Shown one piece after another: positions 1-7,999 of a stretch of 32,158 bases of DNA. Source of the DNA: an uncultured Rhodospirillales bacterium (GTDB lineage: Bacteria; Pseudomonadota; Alphaproteobacteria; Acetobacterales; Acetobacteraceae); assembly GCA_903864895.1 (NCBI GenBank), contig CAIPHQ010000050.1, forward strand, positions 1 to 32,158, in the 5' to 3' direction. The position numbers and the translations under genes were made by a program. Positions within the stretch are counted from its first letter, which is position 1. Each line of letters starts with the position of its first letter. Below the pieces are notes generated by a model. The model saw only the letters and a list, made by a program, of their open reading frames with translations. It was not told the origin of the DNA and ran no database searches.

Positions 1-962
1 GCCCGTTGCAAGCGGTCATTGATCGCCAGCCCCAGCCCCGCATCCGGCACCGGCATTGCGGCAATGCGGGTCAGTCCCAGGCACAGCCCCTCGGCATCCA
101 GCGCCCGCAAGCCCGCGAACAGATTGGCCGCTGCCTCTGCCGCGTCGCCCGAAGCGCTCAACTGAAACACCGCGCCTGCGCCCGGCAGTGCCGGGCCGAA
201 CGCCAGCAGCGCCTCATCGGGGCCAACAGCGCGCGCGTCCAGCCGCACCGGCAGGTTCGGCGCGTAGTGCGACACCAGCAGACCGGGCGAACGCAGCGTG
301 CGCGAGGCCTCGGCGGCGGCAGGCGTGATGCCGGTCTGCACCGTGCCGATCACTGCCTCGATGGCTTCGCGGGATGCCCCGCCGGGGCGCAGCAGGAACG
401 GGCGCGGGCCGGTCAGGTCCAGCACGCTGGATTCCACGCCCACCGGGCAAGCCCCGCCCTCCAGCACGGCGGCGATGCGGCCCGACAGCCCGTCCAGCAC
501 ATGCGCCACCGTGGTGGGGCTGACCTGACCGCTGCGGTTGGCGCTGGGCGCGGCCACCGGGCGGCCCACCGCGCGCAGCAGCGCCAGTGCCGCCGGATGC
601 GCGGGCACCCGCACGGCCAGCGTATCAAGCCCCGCCCCGGCCAGCAGCGAGACGTTGCAGGTGACCCGGCGCGGCAGCACCAGCGTCAGCGGCCCCGGCC
701 AGAATGCGGCGGCCAGCGCCCGCGCTTCGGGTGAGGCCACCACATCGCCAAACGCCGCGCCGGCATCGGGGTAATGGCAGATCAGCGGATTGAAATGCGG
801 CCGCCCCTTGGCGGTGAACACGGCGGCCACCGCCTGCCCGTTGGTGGCGTCCGCACCGAGGCCGTAGACCGTCTCGGTGCCGAAGGCTACCAACTGGCCA
901 TCAAGGATCAGCGCGGCGGCGCGGGCAAGGCCCGCTGCATCCGCCGCCAGAACCTCGGTCAC
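1..962 (-). CDS. tsaC: L-threonylcarbamoyladenylate synthase, Sua5 type (3' end cut)
   Basis: This enzyme makes threonylcarbamoyl-AMP from threonine, bicarbonate and ATP, the first step of the t6A37 modification of ANN-decoding tRNAs in the cytoplasm. The frame translates as a YrdC domain: TETVYGLGADAT near residues 29-40, then KGRPHFNPL (52-60) with the K-x-R substrate-binding pair, and later SANRSG. It continues into a second domain of roughly 110 residues, as in the longer Sua5 form rather than the short TsaC form. About 320 codons lie in the window and the last ones (AINDRLQRG) look like the family's C-terminus, so only a few residues should be missing. The GTG start at 962-960 lies one base after the cysQ stop, so the two genes are probably cotranscribed. 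The start is inferred from this spacing, since no ATG fits better. Confidence 0.9.
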   Translation of the reverse strand, partial: MTEVLAADAAGLARAAALILDGQLVAFGTETVYGLGADATNGQAVAAVFTAKGRPHFNPLICHYPDAGAAFGDVVASPEARALAAAFWPGPLTLVLPRRVTCNVSLLAGAGLDTLAVRVPAHPAALALLRAVGRPVAAPSANRSGQVSPTTVAHVLDGLSGRIAAVLEGGACPVGVESSVLDLTGPRPFLLRPGGASREAIEAVIGTVQTGITPAAAEASRTLRSPGLLVSHYAPNLPVRLDARAVGPDEALLAFGPALPGAGAVFQLSASGDAAEAAANLFAGLRALDAEGLCLGLTRIAAMPVPDAGLGLAINDRLQR

Positions 963-963
963 G

Positions 964-1728
964 TCAGACGAGGCCGGTGCAGATGAAATGCGGGTTGTCC
1001 CAGCCCGCCTTGCCGTAGCGCAGCATCTCGCCGGTCTCGGCCACCCGCACCGCGCCACCGGCGGCTTCCAGCACCGCCTGTGGCGCGCCGGTGTCCCACT
1101 CCATCGTGCGGCCAAAGCGCGGATACAGATCGGCCCCGCCTTCCGCCACCCGGCAGAATTTCCGCGCCGAGCCGACATTGAGCATCGAGTTGATCTTGCG
1201 CCCGGCCAGAAACGCCGACATCCGCTCGTCATTGGCATGGGCGCGGGACGCGATCACATCCAGCCCCGCCTCCGGCACCCGGCGCGCGGAAATCTTGCGC
1301 TCACCCGCCGCCGTGCGCTTCCACGCCCCTACGCCCACGATGCCGCCATACAGGTCGCCCATCGCCGGTGCGCCCACCACGCCCAGCACGGCGCGGCCAT
1401 CGCGGATCAGGCCGATATTGACCGCAAAATCGTCGCGCAGGGCGGCGAATTCCTTGGTGCCGTCCAGCGGATCGACCAGCCAGAACTGCGGTGTGGCGTG
1501 GGCGATGTGGCCGTTGGCGATTTCTTCCTCGGCCACCACCGGAATCTCCGGCGTCAGCCGCCGCAGCCCCTCGACAATCAGCGCCTCGGCGGCATGATCG
1601 GCTTCGGTGACCGGTGAGGCATCGGCCTTGACCGACTGGTCGAAGCCGCGCGCGCGGATCGCCAAGATGACGGCCCCCGCCTGACGGGCAAGGTCGGCAG
1701 CCATGTTGAGCAATTCTACGTCGTCCAT
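964..1728 (-). CDS. cysQ: 3'(2'),5'-bisphosphate nucleotidase CysQ (inositol monophosphatase family)
   Basis: CysQ hydrolyses 3'-phosphoadenosine 5'-phosphate to AMP, clearing the by-product of sulfate assimilation and sulfotransfer. The 254-residue product has the family's metal-binding motifs: VVAEEE at about 64-69, VDPLDGT at about 85-91, and near the C-terminus WDTGAPQAVLEAAGG, which holds the last metal-binding Asp. The length is normal. I chose the ATG at 1728 because GAGGA lies about seven bases upstream; an in-frame ATG 13 codons earlier is less likely. The gene is divergent from pepA with about 110 bp between the starts, and is followed after one base by tsaC. Other members of the superfamily (SuhB-type inositol phosphatases) are possible but fit the sequence less well. 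Confidence 0.92.
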   Translation of the reverse strand: MDDVELLNMAADLARQAGAVILAIRARGFDQSVKADASPVTEADHAAEALIVEGLRRLTPEIPVVAEEEIANGHIAHATPQFWLVDPLDGTKEFAALRDDFAVNIGLIRDGRAVLGVVGAPAMGDLYGGIVGVGAWKRTAAGERKISARRVPEAGLDVIASRAHANDERMSAFLAGRKINSMLNVGSARKFCRVAEGGADLYPRFGRTMEWDTGAPQAVLEAAGGAVRVAETGEMLRYGKAGWDNPHFICTGLV

Positions 1729-1839
1729 CGCGTCCTCGGCTTCTTTCACGCCCGATCCATAGCGCATGCGCTGGCAAGCGTGCCACCCGCTGCTAAGATG
1801 GATGGTTCGTGAGCCCATAATTTCCGGAGACCTTGCCCC

Positions 1840-3339
1840 ATGCTGGATATCACCTTCGCCAAACCGGTCCTGCCCGCCGCCGGTGCCCTCGTGCTGCCGG
1901 TCACGGAGGACGGTCTGGCGGCGGCCGCCGCGTGGGCGGGGCTGGACGCCGCCACCGCCGGGGCCATCACCCGCGCGCTGGACGCCGCCGAGTTCAAGGG
2001 CAAGAAGGGCAGCACCGCCACCATCCTCGCCCCCGGCGGCGGGCTGTCGCGCGTGATCGCGGTCGGTCTGGGCAAGGCGGACGCACTGACCCCGCTCGGC
2101 GTGGAAGAAGCCGGCGGCAGTGCCGCCGCCCTGCTGGGCCGCGAGCCGGCCGCCACGGTCGCCGACAACGGCCTGACCGCGACGCTGGCCGCACATTTCG
2201 CGCTGGGAGCCGCGCTGCGCAGCTACCGCTTCGACCGCTACCGCACCACCGAGAAGGCCGAGGAGAAGCCGCGCCTCGCCGGGTTGACCGTGCTGTCCGC
2301 CGAGCCGGAAGCGAGTGCCGCCGTGTGGGCCGGGCTGAAGCCGGTGGCCGATGGCGTGTTTCTGGCGCGCGATCTGGTCAGTGAGCCGCCCAACGTGCTG
2401 AACCCGGAGGAGATGGCCAATCGCTGCGAGGCGCTGACCAAACTCGGGCTGCGCGTGGAAGTGCTCGGCCCGAAGGAACTGGCCAAGCTGGGCTTCGGCG
2501 CCATGCTCGGCGTGTCGCAGGGCAGCGCCAATGAGCCGCGCATGGTGGTGATGCAGTGGCTGGGTGCCTCCGGTGCCGCCAAGGGCAAGGCCAAGAAGGA
2601 GACCAAGCAGAAGCCGCTGGCCTTCATCGGCAAGGGCGTGACCTTCGACAGCGGCGGCATCAGCATCAAACCCGCCGCCGGCATGGAAGACATGAAGTGG
2701 GACATGGCCGGCGCCGGCGCCGTGATCGGGTTGATGGCCGCACTGGCCGGGCGCAAGGCCAAGGTGGACGTGGTCGGGCTGGTCGGGCTGGTGGAAAACA
2801 TGCCCAGCGGCACCGCGCAGCGCCCCGGCGACGTGGTGAAGACCTATAGCGGCCAGACGGTGGAGATCATCAACACCGACGCCGAGGGCCGCATGGTGCT
2901 GGCCGACGTGCTTTGGTACTGCCAGGAGCGGTTCGAGCCGCGCTTCATGGTCGATCTGGCCACGCTGACGGGCGCGATGGTGATCACGCTCGGCCACGAA
3001 ATCGGCGGCTTTTTCAGCAACGACGACGACCTGGCGAAAAACCTGCACGCGGCGGGCGAAGCCACCGCCGAGAAGCTGTGGCGGATGCCGCTGGGCGAGG
3101 CCTACGACAAGCAACTCAAATCCGACATCGCCGACATGAAGCACGTCGGCGGCCGCCCCGGCGGTGCGATCACGGCGGCGCAGTTCCTGCAGCGCTTCGT
3201 CAATTCCAAGCCGTGGGCGCATCTGGACATCGCGGGCATGGCGTGGAGCAGCAAGGATTCCGCCGTGGTGCCAAAGGGGGCCACTGCCTACGGCGTGCGG
3301 ATGCTGGATCGGCTGGTGGCGGAGTTCTACGAGGGGTGA
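1840..3339 (+). CDS. pepA: leucyl aminopeptidase PepA (M17)
   Basis: This is a cytosolic dizinc aminopeptidase that removes N-terminal residues from peptides; in E. coli PepA also binds DNA in Xer recombination and carAB control. The product has 499 residues, the usual length. The metal and catalytic core is intact: GKGVTFDSGGISIKP, then MKWDMAGAGAV, and NTDAEGR at residues 345-351 (Asp347, Glu349, Arg351). The N-terminal macro-like domain is present but diverged. A weak CGGAGA lies upstream of the ATG at 1840. holC follows 21 bases after the stop, the same pairing seen in many proteobacteria. A second, more divergent M17 enzyme lies at 12850-14265. Confidence 0.96.
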   Translation: MLDITFAKPVLPAAGALVLPVTEDGLAAAAAWAGLDAATAGAITRALDAAEFKGKKGSTATILAPGGGLSRVIAVGLGKADALTPLGVEEAGGSAAALLGREPAATVADNGLTATLAAHFALGAALRSYRFDRYRTTEKAEEKPRLAGLTVLSAEPEASAAVWAGLKPVADGVFLARDLVSEPPNVLNPEEMANRCEALTKLGLRVEVLGPKELAKLGFGAMLGVSQGSANEPRMVVMQWLGASGAAKGKAKKETKQKPLAFIGKGVTFDSGGISIKPAAGMEDMKWDMAGAGAVIGLMAALAGRKAKVDVVGLVGLVENMPSGTAQRPGDVVKTYSGQTVEIINTDAEGRMVLADVLWYCQERFEPRFMVDLATLTGAMVITLGHEIGGFFSNDDDLAKNLHAAGEATAEKLWRMPLGEAYDKQLKSDIADMKHVGGRPGGAITAAQFLQRFVNSKPWAHLDIAGMAWSSKDSAVVPKGATAYGVRMLDRLVAEFYEG

Positions 3340-3360
3340 GGGTGACAGTTCCCAACCAAA

Positions 3361-3807
3361 ATGGCTGACATCGGCTTTTATCACCTCACCCGCACCGGCC
3401 CGGATCAGGCCCTGCCCGCCCTGCTCGGCCGCACGCTTGCGGCCGGGCAGCGTGCGGTGGTGGTGTGCGGCAGTGCCGAACGGGTGGCAGCGCTCGACAC
3501 CGCGCTGTGGTTGTGCCCGGAGCCGGACTGGCTGCCGCATGGCACGGCGGCCAGCGGCCACGCCGAATTGCAGCCGATCTGGCTCGATACCACCGACGCA
3601 GCACCCAACGGCGCCCGTTTCCTGTTCCTGATGGACGGTGCAGCGAGTACGCGGCTGGAGGGGTTCGACCGGGTGTTCGACCTGTTCGACGGCAACGATG
3701 CCGCCACGCTGGCCGCCGCGCGGGACCGCTGGCGGGTGGCCAAGGCGGGCGGGCACGCGCTGAGTTACTGGCAGCAGGGCGCGCGCGGGTGGGAGCGCAA
3801 GGGTTAA
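3361..3807 (+). CDS. holC: DNA polymerase III subunit chi (HolC)
   Basis: HolC joins psi and the clamp loader to SSB at the replication fork. The 148-residue protein begins MADIGFYHLTRTGPDQALP and has the family's conserved stretch around WLPHGTA (residues ~59-65) and a C-terminal region with YWQQGARGWERKG. Length and position directly behind pepA are typical of alphaproteobacterial holC. The start is ATG 3361; no strong Shine-Dalgarno sequence is visible, which fits coupling to pepA 21 bases upstream. An 8-bp inverted repeat follows the stop. Confidence 0.93.
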   Translation: MADIGFYHLTRTGPDQALPALLGRTLAAGQRAVVVCGSAERVAALDTALWLCPEPDWLPHGTAASGHAELQPIWLDTTDAAPNGARFLFLMDGAASTRLEGFDRVFDLFDGNDAATLAAARDRWRVAKAGGHALSYWQQGARGWERKG

Positions 3808-3809
3808 CG

Positions 3810-3839
3810 CAGACGGCTGCGGAATATCCACGCCGTCTG
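3810..3839 (+). terminator. inverted repeat after holC, possible terminator
   Basis: CAGACGGC (3810-3817) pairs with GCCGTCTG (3832-3839) across a 14-nt loop, directly after the holC stop. There is no T-run, so intrinsic termination is doubtful. It may instead mark the 3' end of the pepA-holC transcript. Confidence 0.35.
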
Positions 3840-3991
3840 AACCGTTACCCTTGCGGCTTGCATATCACCGCCGCCACGCCACCTGCGTTTGGCGCGGCAG
3901 GCGGGATAATTTTGCCCGCTTGCAGAATTCGACATCGCCGCCCGGCGCTTCGCCCGAAGCCCCGATACGTGCCACACGAGGGAGACTCGCC

Positions 3992-4966
3992 ATGCTCACA
4001 CTCGACCGCCGGACGCTGTTGCGCGCCGGAACCGCGGCCGCCGTGGCCGCCACCGCCGGGCTTGCCGCACCGGCCCAGGCCCGCGCGCCGCTGGCGGGCA
4101 AGCAGACTGCCGGCTTCTACCGGCTCAAGATCGGCAGCATCGAAGTCACCGTGCTCAGCGACGGCTCGGTGGCGTTCCCCGCCGATTTCCTCTGGGCCGC
4201 GCCGCCCGCAGACATCACGGCGGCGCTGTCTGCCGACTTCCTGCCGTCGGCCCCCGCCGTGGCGCAACTGAACACCATTCTGGTCAACACCGGCGACAAA
4301 CTGGTGCTGATCGACAGCGGCACCGGCGGCAAGTTCCAGAACACCAGCGGCCGCCTGCTGGCCAATCTGGCGGCCGCCGGCTACGCGCCGGCCGACATCG
4401 ACACCGTGCTGTTCACGCATTTCCACCCCGACCATCTGTGGGGCATCAGCGACGCCAAGAACGCCGCGCTGCTGTTCCCGTCGGCAGAGTTCGTGGCCAG
4501 TGAAACCGAGATCGGCTTCTGGGGTGCCAGCGAACTGCCGGGCAAGGTGCCGGAGGGCATGAAGGCCATGGTGGAAGCCACACAGGGCACCATGTCACTC
4601 ACCAAGGGCCGCCTGCGCGGCATCAAGGCGGGGGCCGAGGTGGTGCCGGGGCTTAACACCATCGACACGCCGGGCCACACGCCGGGGCACATGTCGATCC
4701 ATATCGGCTCGGGCGACGCGGATCTGATCGTGACCGGCGACGTGGTGTTCAACCCCGCCGTGACGTTCCGCCACCCGGACTGGCCGGTGGGTTTCGACAT
4801 GGACAAGGAAATGGCTGCCAAGACCCGCAAGGCGTTTCTGGATCGCGTCTCTGCCGACAAGACCCTGATTGCGGGCTACCACCTGCCGTTCCCGGCGCTG
4901 GGCCATGTGGCGCGCGACGGCAACGCCTATCGCTACGTCCCGGCCGACTGGCGCTGGGTGGACTGA
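3992..4966 (+). CDS. exported metallo-beta-lactamase-fold hydrolase
   Basis: This is a probable periplasmic metal-dependent hydrolase of the MBL superfamily; the substrate cannot be read from sequence. The 324-residue product starts with LDRRTLLRAG followed by an Ala-rich hydrophobic stretch and an APAQARA cleavage-like site, which looks like a twin-arginine signal peptide. The MBL motif THFHPDH places metal ligands at His143, His145, Asp147 and His148; later motifs are DTPGHTPGHMS and TGDVVF. The C-terminus has YHLPFPALGHV, as in the subfamily of exported quorum-quenching-like or uncharacterised hydrolases. An upstream in-frame ATG near 3851 exists, but ATG 3992 with GAGGGAGA before it and the signal peptide right after it is the better start. 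It stands alone, followed by a strong hairpin. Confidence 0.88.
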   Translation: MLTLDRRTLLRAGTAAAVAATAGLAAPAQARAPLAGKQTAGFYRLKIGSIEVTVLSDGSVAFPADFLWAAPPADITAALSADFLPSAPAVAQLNTILVNTGDKLVLIDSGTGGKFQNTSGRLLANLAAAGYAPADIDTVLFTHFHPDHLWGISDAKNAALLFPSAEFVASETEIGFWGASELPGKVPEGMKAMVEATQGTMSLTKGRLRGIKAGAEVVPGLNTIDTPGHTPGHMSIHIGSGDADLIVTGDVVFNPAVTFRHPDWPVGFDMDKEMAAKTRKAFLDRVSADKTLIAGYHLPFPALGHVARDGNAYRYVPADWRWVD

Positions 4967-4974
4967 TCGCAAGC

Positions 4975-5001
4975 GCCCGGCGGGGATTTCCCCCGCCGGG
5001 C
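4975..5001. terminator. bidirectional terminator-like hairpin between convergent genes
   Basis: GCCCGGCGGGG (4975-4985) pairs perfectly with CCCCGCCGGGC (4991-5001) around the loop ATTTC. The hairpin sits between the MBL gene stop (4966) and the DUF1127 gene stop (5009), so it could end both transcripts. No T-run is present on either side. Confidence 0.5.
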
Positions 5002-5008
5002 GGCCATG

Positions 5009-5218
5009 TCAGCCACGTTTGCGCGGCAGATCGACATCAAACAGCGCCTGCGCGCGCGAGACGCCGATGTCGTGCAGCATGTGTTCGTCCATATCCGCCA
5101 GATAGCGCCGCGTTTCACGCAGGCGGCGCCAATGCTGCACGCGCGCCATCAGGCTGGCGGCGGCGCGCGCGAGGCCCACGCGGGGCATGTGGGGAAGACG
5201 CAGGGTGATGCTTTGCAT
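5009..5218 (-). CDS. DUF1127 domain small protein
   Basis: This 69-residue basic protein ends in a DUF1127 domain: RRYLADMDEHMLHDIGVSRA, from about residue 37. Small DUF1127 proteins are widespread in alphaproteobacteria; some act in RNA maturation, phosphate or stress responses, but no specific role can be assigned here. ATG 5218 is preferred because AAAGGAA lies about 8 bases upstream; a longer frame reaching 5305 would cover the whole divergent promoter region. The gene is divergent from a LysR regulator at 5317, a common arrangement for DUF1127 genes, so that regulator is a likely controller. Confidence 0.83.
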   Translation of the reverse strand: MQSITLRLPHMPRVGLARAAASLMARVQHWRRLRETRRYLADMDEHMLHDIGVSRAQALFDVDLPRKRG

Positions 5219-5265
5219 GGCCGGGTTCCTTTCGGGGTTCGTCGGCAGGCGCACCATGCACAGGG

Positions 5266-5281
5266 TTTCGAAATAACGAAA
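5266..5281. promoter_or_regulatory. inverted repeat, possible LysR-type operator
   Basis: TTTCG (5266-5270) and CGAAA (5277-5281) form an inverted repeat with an AAATAA centre in the roughly 100-bp gap between the divergent DUF1127 and LysR genes. The surrounding stretch is AT-rich compared with the genes. Position and symmetry suit the binding site of the adjacent LysR regulator; this is inference. Confidence 0.4.
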
Positions 5282-5316
5282 ACGAATTGCCTTGATAGCG
5301 ACCATCAGCTAATTTG

Positions 5317-6243
5317 ATGCTCATGCGCCTCCCCGCCAGCCTCGACCCCGACCTGCTGCGTGCCTTTTCCTATATCGCCGAGGAAGGCAGCTTCACGCGT
5401 GCCGCCCAGCGCGTGGGCCGCACGCAATCGGCCGTGTCGATGCAGGTGCAGCGGCTGGAAGACATGCTGGGCCAGAAGGTTCTCACGCGCGGTAAGGGCG
5501 GTGCCGTCACGCTCACCCCGCACGGGCAATACCTGCTGGAACGCGCGCGCGACCTGCTGGCGCTGAACGATGAGATCTGGTCGGCGTTCCACACGCCGCA
5601 ACTGCACGGGCTGGTCCGTCTCGGCACGCCGGACGATTATGCGCTGCGCTATCTGCCCAATGTGTTGAAGCGGTTCGCCGGCACACATCCCTCCATCGAC
5701 GTGGAAGTCAGCAGCAGCAATTCCGCCGCCCTGGTCAGCCGCCTGAAGCAGGGCGAACTCGACCTGACGCTGTGTTCCACCGGCCATGAGCCTGCGGGGT
5801 GGGACGCCGAGTTGCTGTGGCGCGGCCCGTTGCAATGGATCACCTCCGAACGCCACTCCCCGCACCGGCTCGACCCGCTGCCGCTGGCGCTGGCGGCGTG
5901 GAACACCATGGCGCAGGACGAATGCTCGTGGCGGCGTGAGGCAACTGACGCGCTGGAGCGCGCCGGGCGGCGCTACCGGGTGGCGTACACGTCGGAAACC
6001 CAGTCCGGCACGCTGATCCCGGTGCTGGCGGGCCTTGCCGTGACGGTCTCACCGGACACGCTGCTGCCGCCGGGCCTGCGCGCGCTGCCGCATGACGGCA
6101 CGCTGCCGCCGCTGGGTCAGGCCGGGATTCTGTTGCTCAAGGGGCGCGAGGCGCGCCAGCCGGTGTCCGATGCGCTGGCAGCGCATATTGTCGAGACGTT
6201 CCGGGCCGAGTTGATGCGGCCGTCGCGGCCGGAGGCCGCCTGA
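5317..6243 (+). CDS. LysR family transcriptional regulator
   Basis: The protein has about 308 residues with an N-terminal winged helix-turn-helix (LLRAFSYIAEEGSFTRAA, then RTQSAVSMQVQRLE) and a C-terminal periplasmic-binding-like effector domain starting near residue 95 (GLVRLGTPDDYA). The domain order and length are standard for LysR regulators. ATG 5317 and ATG 5323 are both possible starts and neither has a clear ribosome site; a TTG at 5314 is also in frame. The gene is divergent from the DUF1127 gene and probably controls it and itself. The C-terminus is convergent with an oxygenase gene only one base away. The effector is unknown. Confidence 0.9.
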   Translation: MLMRLPASLDPDLLRAFSYIAEEGSFTRAAQRVGRTQSAVSMQVQRLEDMLGQKVLTRGKGGAVTLTPHGQYLLERARDLLALNDEIWSAFHTPQLHGLVRLGTPDDYALRYLPNVLKRFAGTHPSIDVEVSSSNSAALVSRLKQGELDLTLCSTGHEPAGWDAELLWRGPLQWITSERHSPHRLDPLPLALAAWNTMAQDECSWRREATDALERAGRRYRVAYTSETQSGTLIPVLAGLAVTVSPDTLLPPGLRALPHDGTLPPLGQAGILLLKGREARQPVSDALAAHIVETFRAELMRPSRPEAA

Positions 6244-6244
6244 G

Positions 6245-7120
6245 CTAGCGCGCGGCCGCGACCGCGCCAAAGAAGCGGCGACCCGCGCCTTTCTGGTTCT
6301 CGTAGATCGAGCCCTGGTGGTCCGCCGGCGGCAACGGCAGCCGCACCGGCACATCGGCGAGGCGCGGCTCCTGCGGTTCACCCGCCACCATCAGCGCGTT
6401 CCAGGCGTCGATTCCCCCCCGAAATCCCAGCAGCGGCCAGGCATCTGCGGCGCGGAACTGGAACAGCAGCAAGCGGCGGTCGCGGTTCGAGGTATTCGGC
6501 GCCGAGCCATGGATGGCGCGGACGTGATGAATGGTGATCGACCCGGCCGCACCCGTCAGCACCCGCGCCTGGGCGAAATCCACCCCGCTGGTGGCCGGGT
6601 CCATCGCGCCGCAGAATCGCCCGTTGGCGTGATGGTCGTACACCGGGCCGCGATGGCTGCCTTCGATGACCATCAGCGGGCCGTTTTCCTCGGCCATGTC
6701 GTCCATCATCACGCCGACGGCTGCGAGGTCGTCGTTAGTGTGCGGATAGAACGCCCAATCCTGATGCCACTCCACGGCAGCGCCGTAGCCGGCGGATTTC
6801 AGGTTGAGTTTGGCCGCATCGAACCGCACATGCGGCCCCCACAGATCGCACAGCGCGGCAATAATGTTCGGGTGGCGGACAAGCGCAGCGTACGCCGGGT
6901 CCACCAATTCCGGATCCTTGATGCGGCGGACTCGCGGCTGGGCTGGCGAGTGCGAATCCTCGAGATCAAACACATCCGTGTGGCGGGTAACGGCACGGGA
7001 TTGCTCGACGAGCCGGTCCGTAACGTCGCGCAGGCCCATCAGTTCGGCCTGCGAGAGGATGCCGGGCACCACCAGAGCGCCGGTGGCATGATATTCGGCC
7101 ATCTGTTGCTGGGTCAGCAT
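6245..7120 (-). CDS. phytanoyl-CoA dioxygenase family protein
   Basis: This is a predicted Fe(II)/2-oxoglutarate-dependent oxygenase of 291 residues. The metal-binding H-x-D is in WHQDWAF (His119, Asp121); the distal His is most likely His204 in IHGSAPNTS, with Arg residues in NRDRRLLLFQF for 2-oxoglutarate binding. GSHRGPVYDHH (about 155-164) is also typical of the PhyH family. The substrate cannot be inferred: bacterial members hydroxylate many small molecules. The start at 7120 is an ATG with GGGAGGAATGCT just upstream. It is a single gene, tail-to-tail with the LysR gene. Confidence 0.88.
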   Translation of the reverse strand: MLTQQQMAEYHATGALVVPGILSQAELMGLRDVTDRLVEQSRAVTRHTDVFDLEDSHSPAQPRVRRIKDPELVDPAYAALVRHPNIIAALCDLWGPHVRFDAAKLNLKSAGYGAAVEWHQDWAFYPHTNDDLAAVGVMMDDMAEENGPLMVIEGSHRGPVYDHHANGRFCGAMDPATSGVDFAQARVLTGAAGSITIHHVRAIHGSAPNTSNRDRRLLLFQFRAADAWPLLGFRGGIDAWNALMVAGEPQEPRLADVPVRLPLPPADHQGSIYENQKGAGRRFFGAVAAAR

Positions 7121-7245
7121 AGCATTCCTCCCGCCATTGCGGAGGCAAGACTAGCAGCCCCCTGCCCCCGCGCAACGGCGGCAGGTGACGGATACAATGG
7201 CGGCGCACATCGTCGCGGCATTGCAGGGCGGCAGGAGAGTTGTTG

Positions 7246-7995
7246 ATGATGCGCATTCTGGCACTGGCGCTGCTGCTGTGCGGCCTGTCCGGCGGGGCGG
7301 CGCGGGCGGACAGCGACGTGCTGTGGCATTTTATCCACGATCGCTGCGTGCCGGGCGTGGCGGCAGGCACCGGGCCGGCGCCGTGTGCGCTGGTGGCCTA
7401 CCCGCAGGGGGCCGCCTCAGGCTACGTGGTGTTCAAGGACCGCACCGGGGCAGCGCAATATCTGGTGATGCCGGTGGCGAAGATCACCGGCATCGAAGAC
7501 CCGGCGATCCTGGCGACGGACGCTACCAACTACTTCGCCGCCGCTTGGCAGGCGCGTGGCTATTTCCTGGCCAAGATCGGTCGCGAACTGCCGCGCAATG
7601 CGATCTCCCTGGCGGTCAATTCACCTGGCGGGCGGTCGCAGAACCAGTTGCACATCCATATCGACTGTATCGATCCGCAGGTGCGCGCTGCCTTGGCAGC
7701 GCGGCAGGACAGCCTGGGCAGCGTCTGGGCGCCGCTCGGTGTGCCGCTGATGGGCCACAGTTATCGCGCACTGCGGGTGGAGAGCCCCGATCTGGAAGGG
7801 GTCAATCCGTTCAAGCTGCTGGCCGCCGATGTGGGCGCGGACGGCATGAAGCGCCACACGCTGGCCGCCGTGGGGGCGCATTTCGCCGATGGGCGGGACG
7901 GGTTTATCCTACTGGACGATTCCGCCGGCAGCACGCCCGGCGACTATGCCAGCAGCGAGGAATTGCAGGACCACGACTGCAAGGTGGCGAAGTAG
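7246..7995 (+). CDS. cdh: CDP-diacylglycerol diphosphatase (Cdh)
   Basis: Cdh hydrolyses CDP-diacylglycerol to phosphatidate and CMP in phospholipid metabolism at the membrane. The 249-residue product has an N-terminal hydrophobic signal or anchor (ILALALLLCGLSGGAARA), the family stretch YVVFKDRTGAAQYLVMP, and the HIT-like motif QNQLHIHIDC, where the histidines form the active site. Length matches Cdh. Two TTG codons precede the ATG, but AGGAG at 7233-7237 lies 8 bases before ATG 7246, which supports that start. It is convergent with the dehydratase gene, with four bases between the stops. Confidence 0.92.
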   Translation: MMRILALALLLCGLSGGAARADSDVLWHFIHDRCVPGVAAGTGPAPCALVAYPQGAASGYVVFKDRTGAAQYLVMPVAKITGIEDPAILATDATNYFAAAWQARGYFLAKIGRELPRNAISLAVNSPGGRSQNQLHIHIDCIDPQVRAALAARQDSLGSVWAPLGVPLMGHSYRALRVESPDLEGVNPFKLLAADVGADGMKRHTLAAVGAHFADGRDGFILLDDSAGSTPGDYASSEELQDHDCKVAK

Positions 7996-7999
7996 CAGC

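Noticed and set aside
964-3831. Very long open frame on the minus strand across pepA and holC (continuous with cysQ)
   Set aside because: Only the cysQ part matches a protein family. The rest is the antisense shadow of pepA and holC, rich in His, Arg and Gln as expected for the reverse of GC-rich genes.
3901-3919. GCGGG-N9-CCCGC repeat before the MBL-fold gene as a riboswitch
   Set aside because: A five-bp stem alone gives no support for a structured regulatory RNA.
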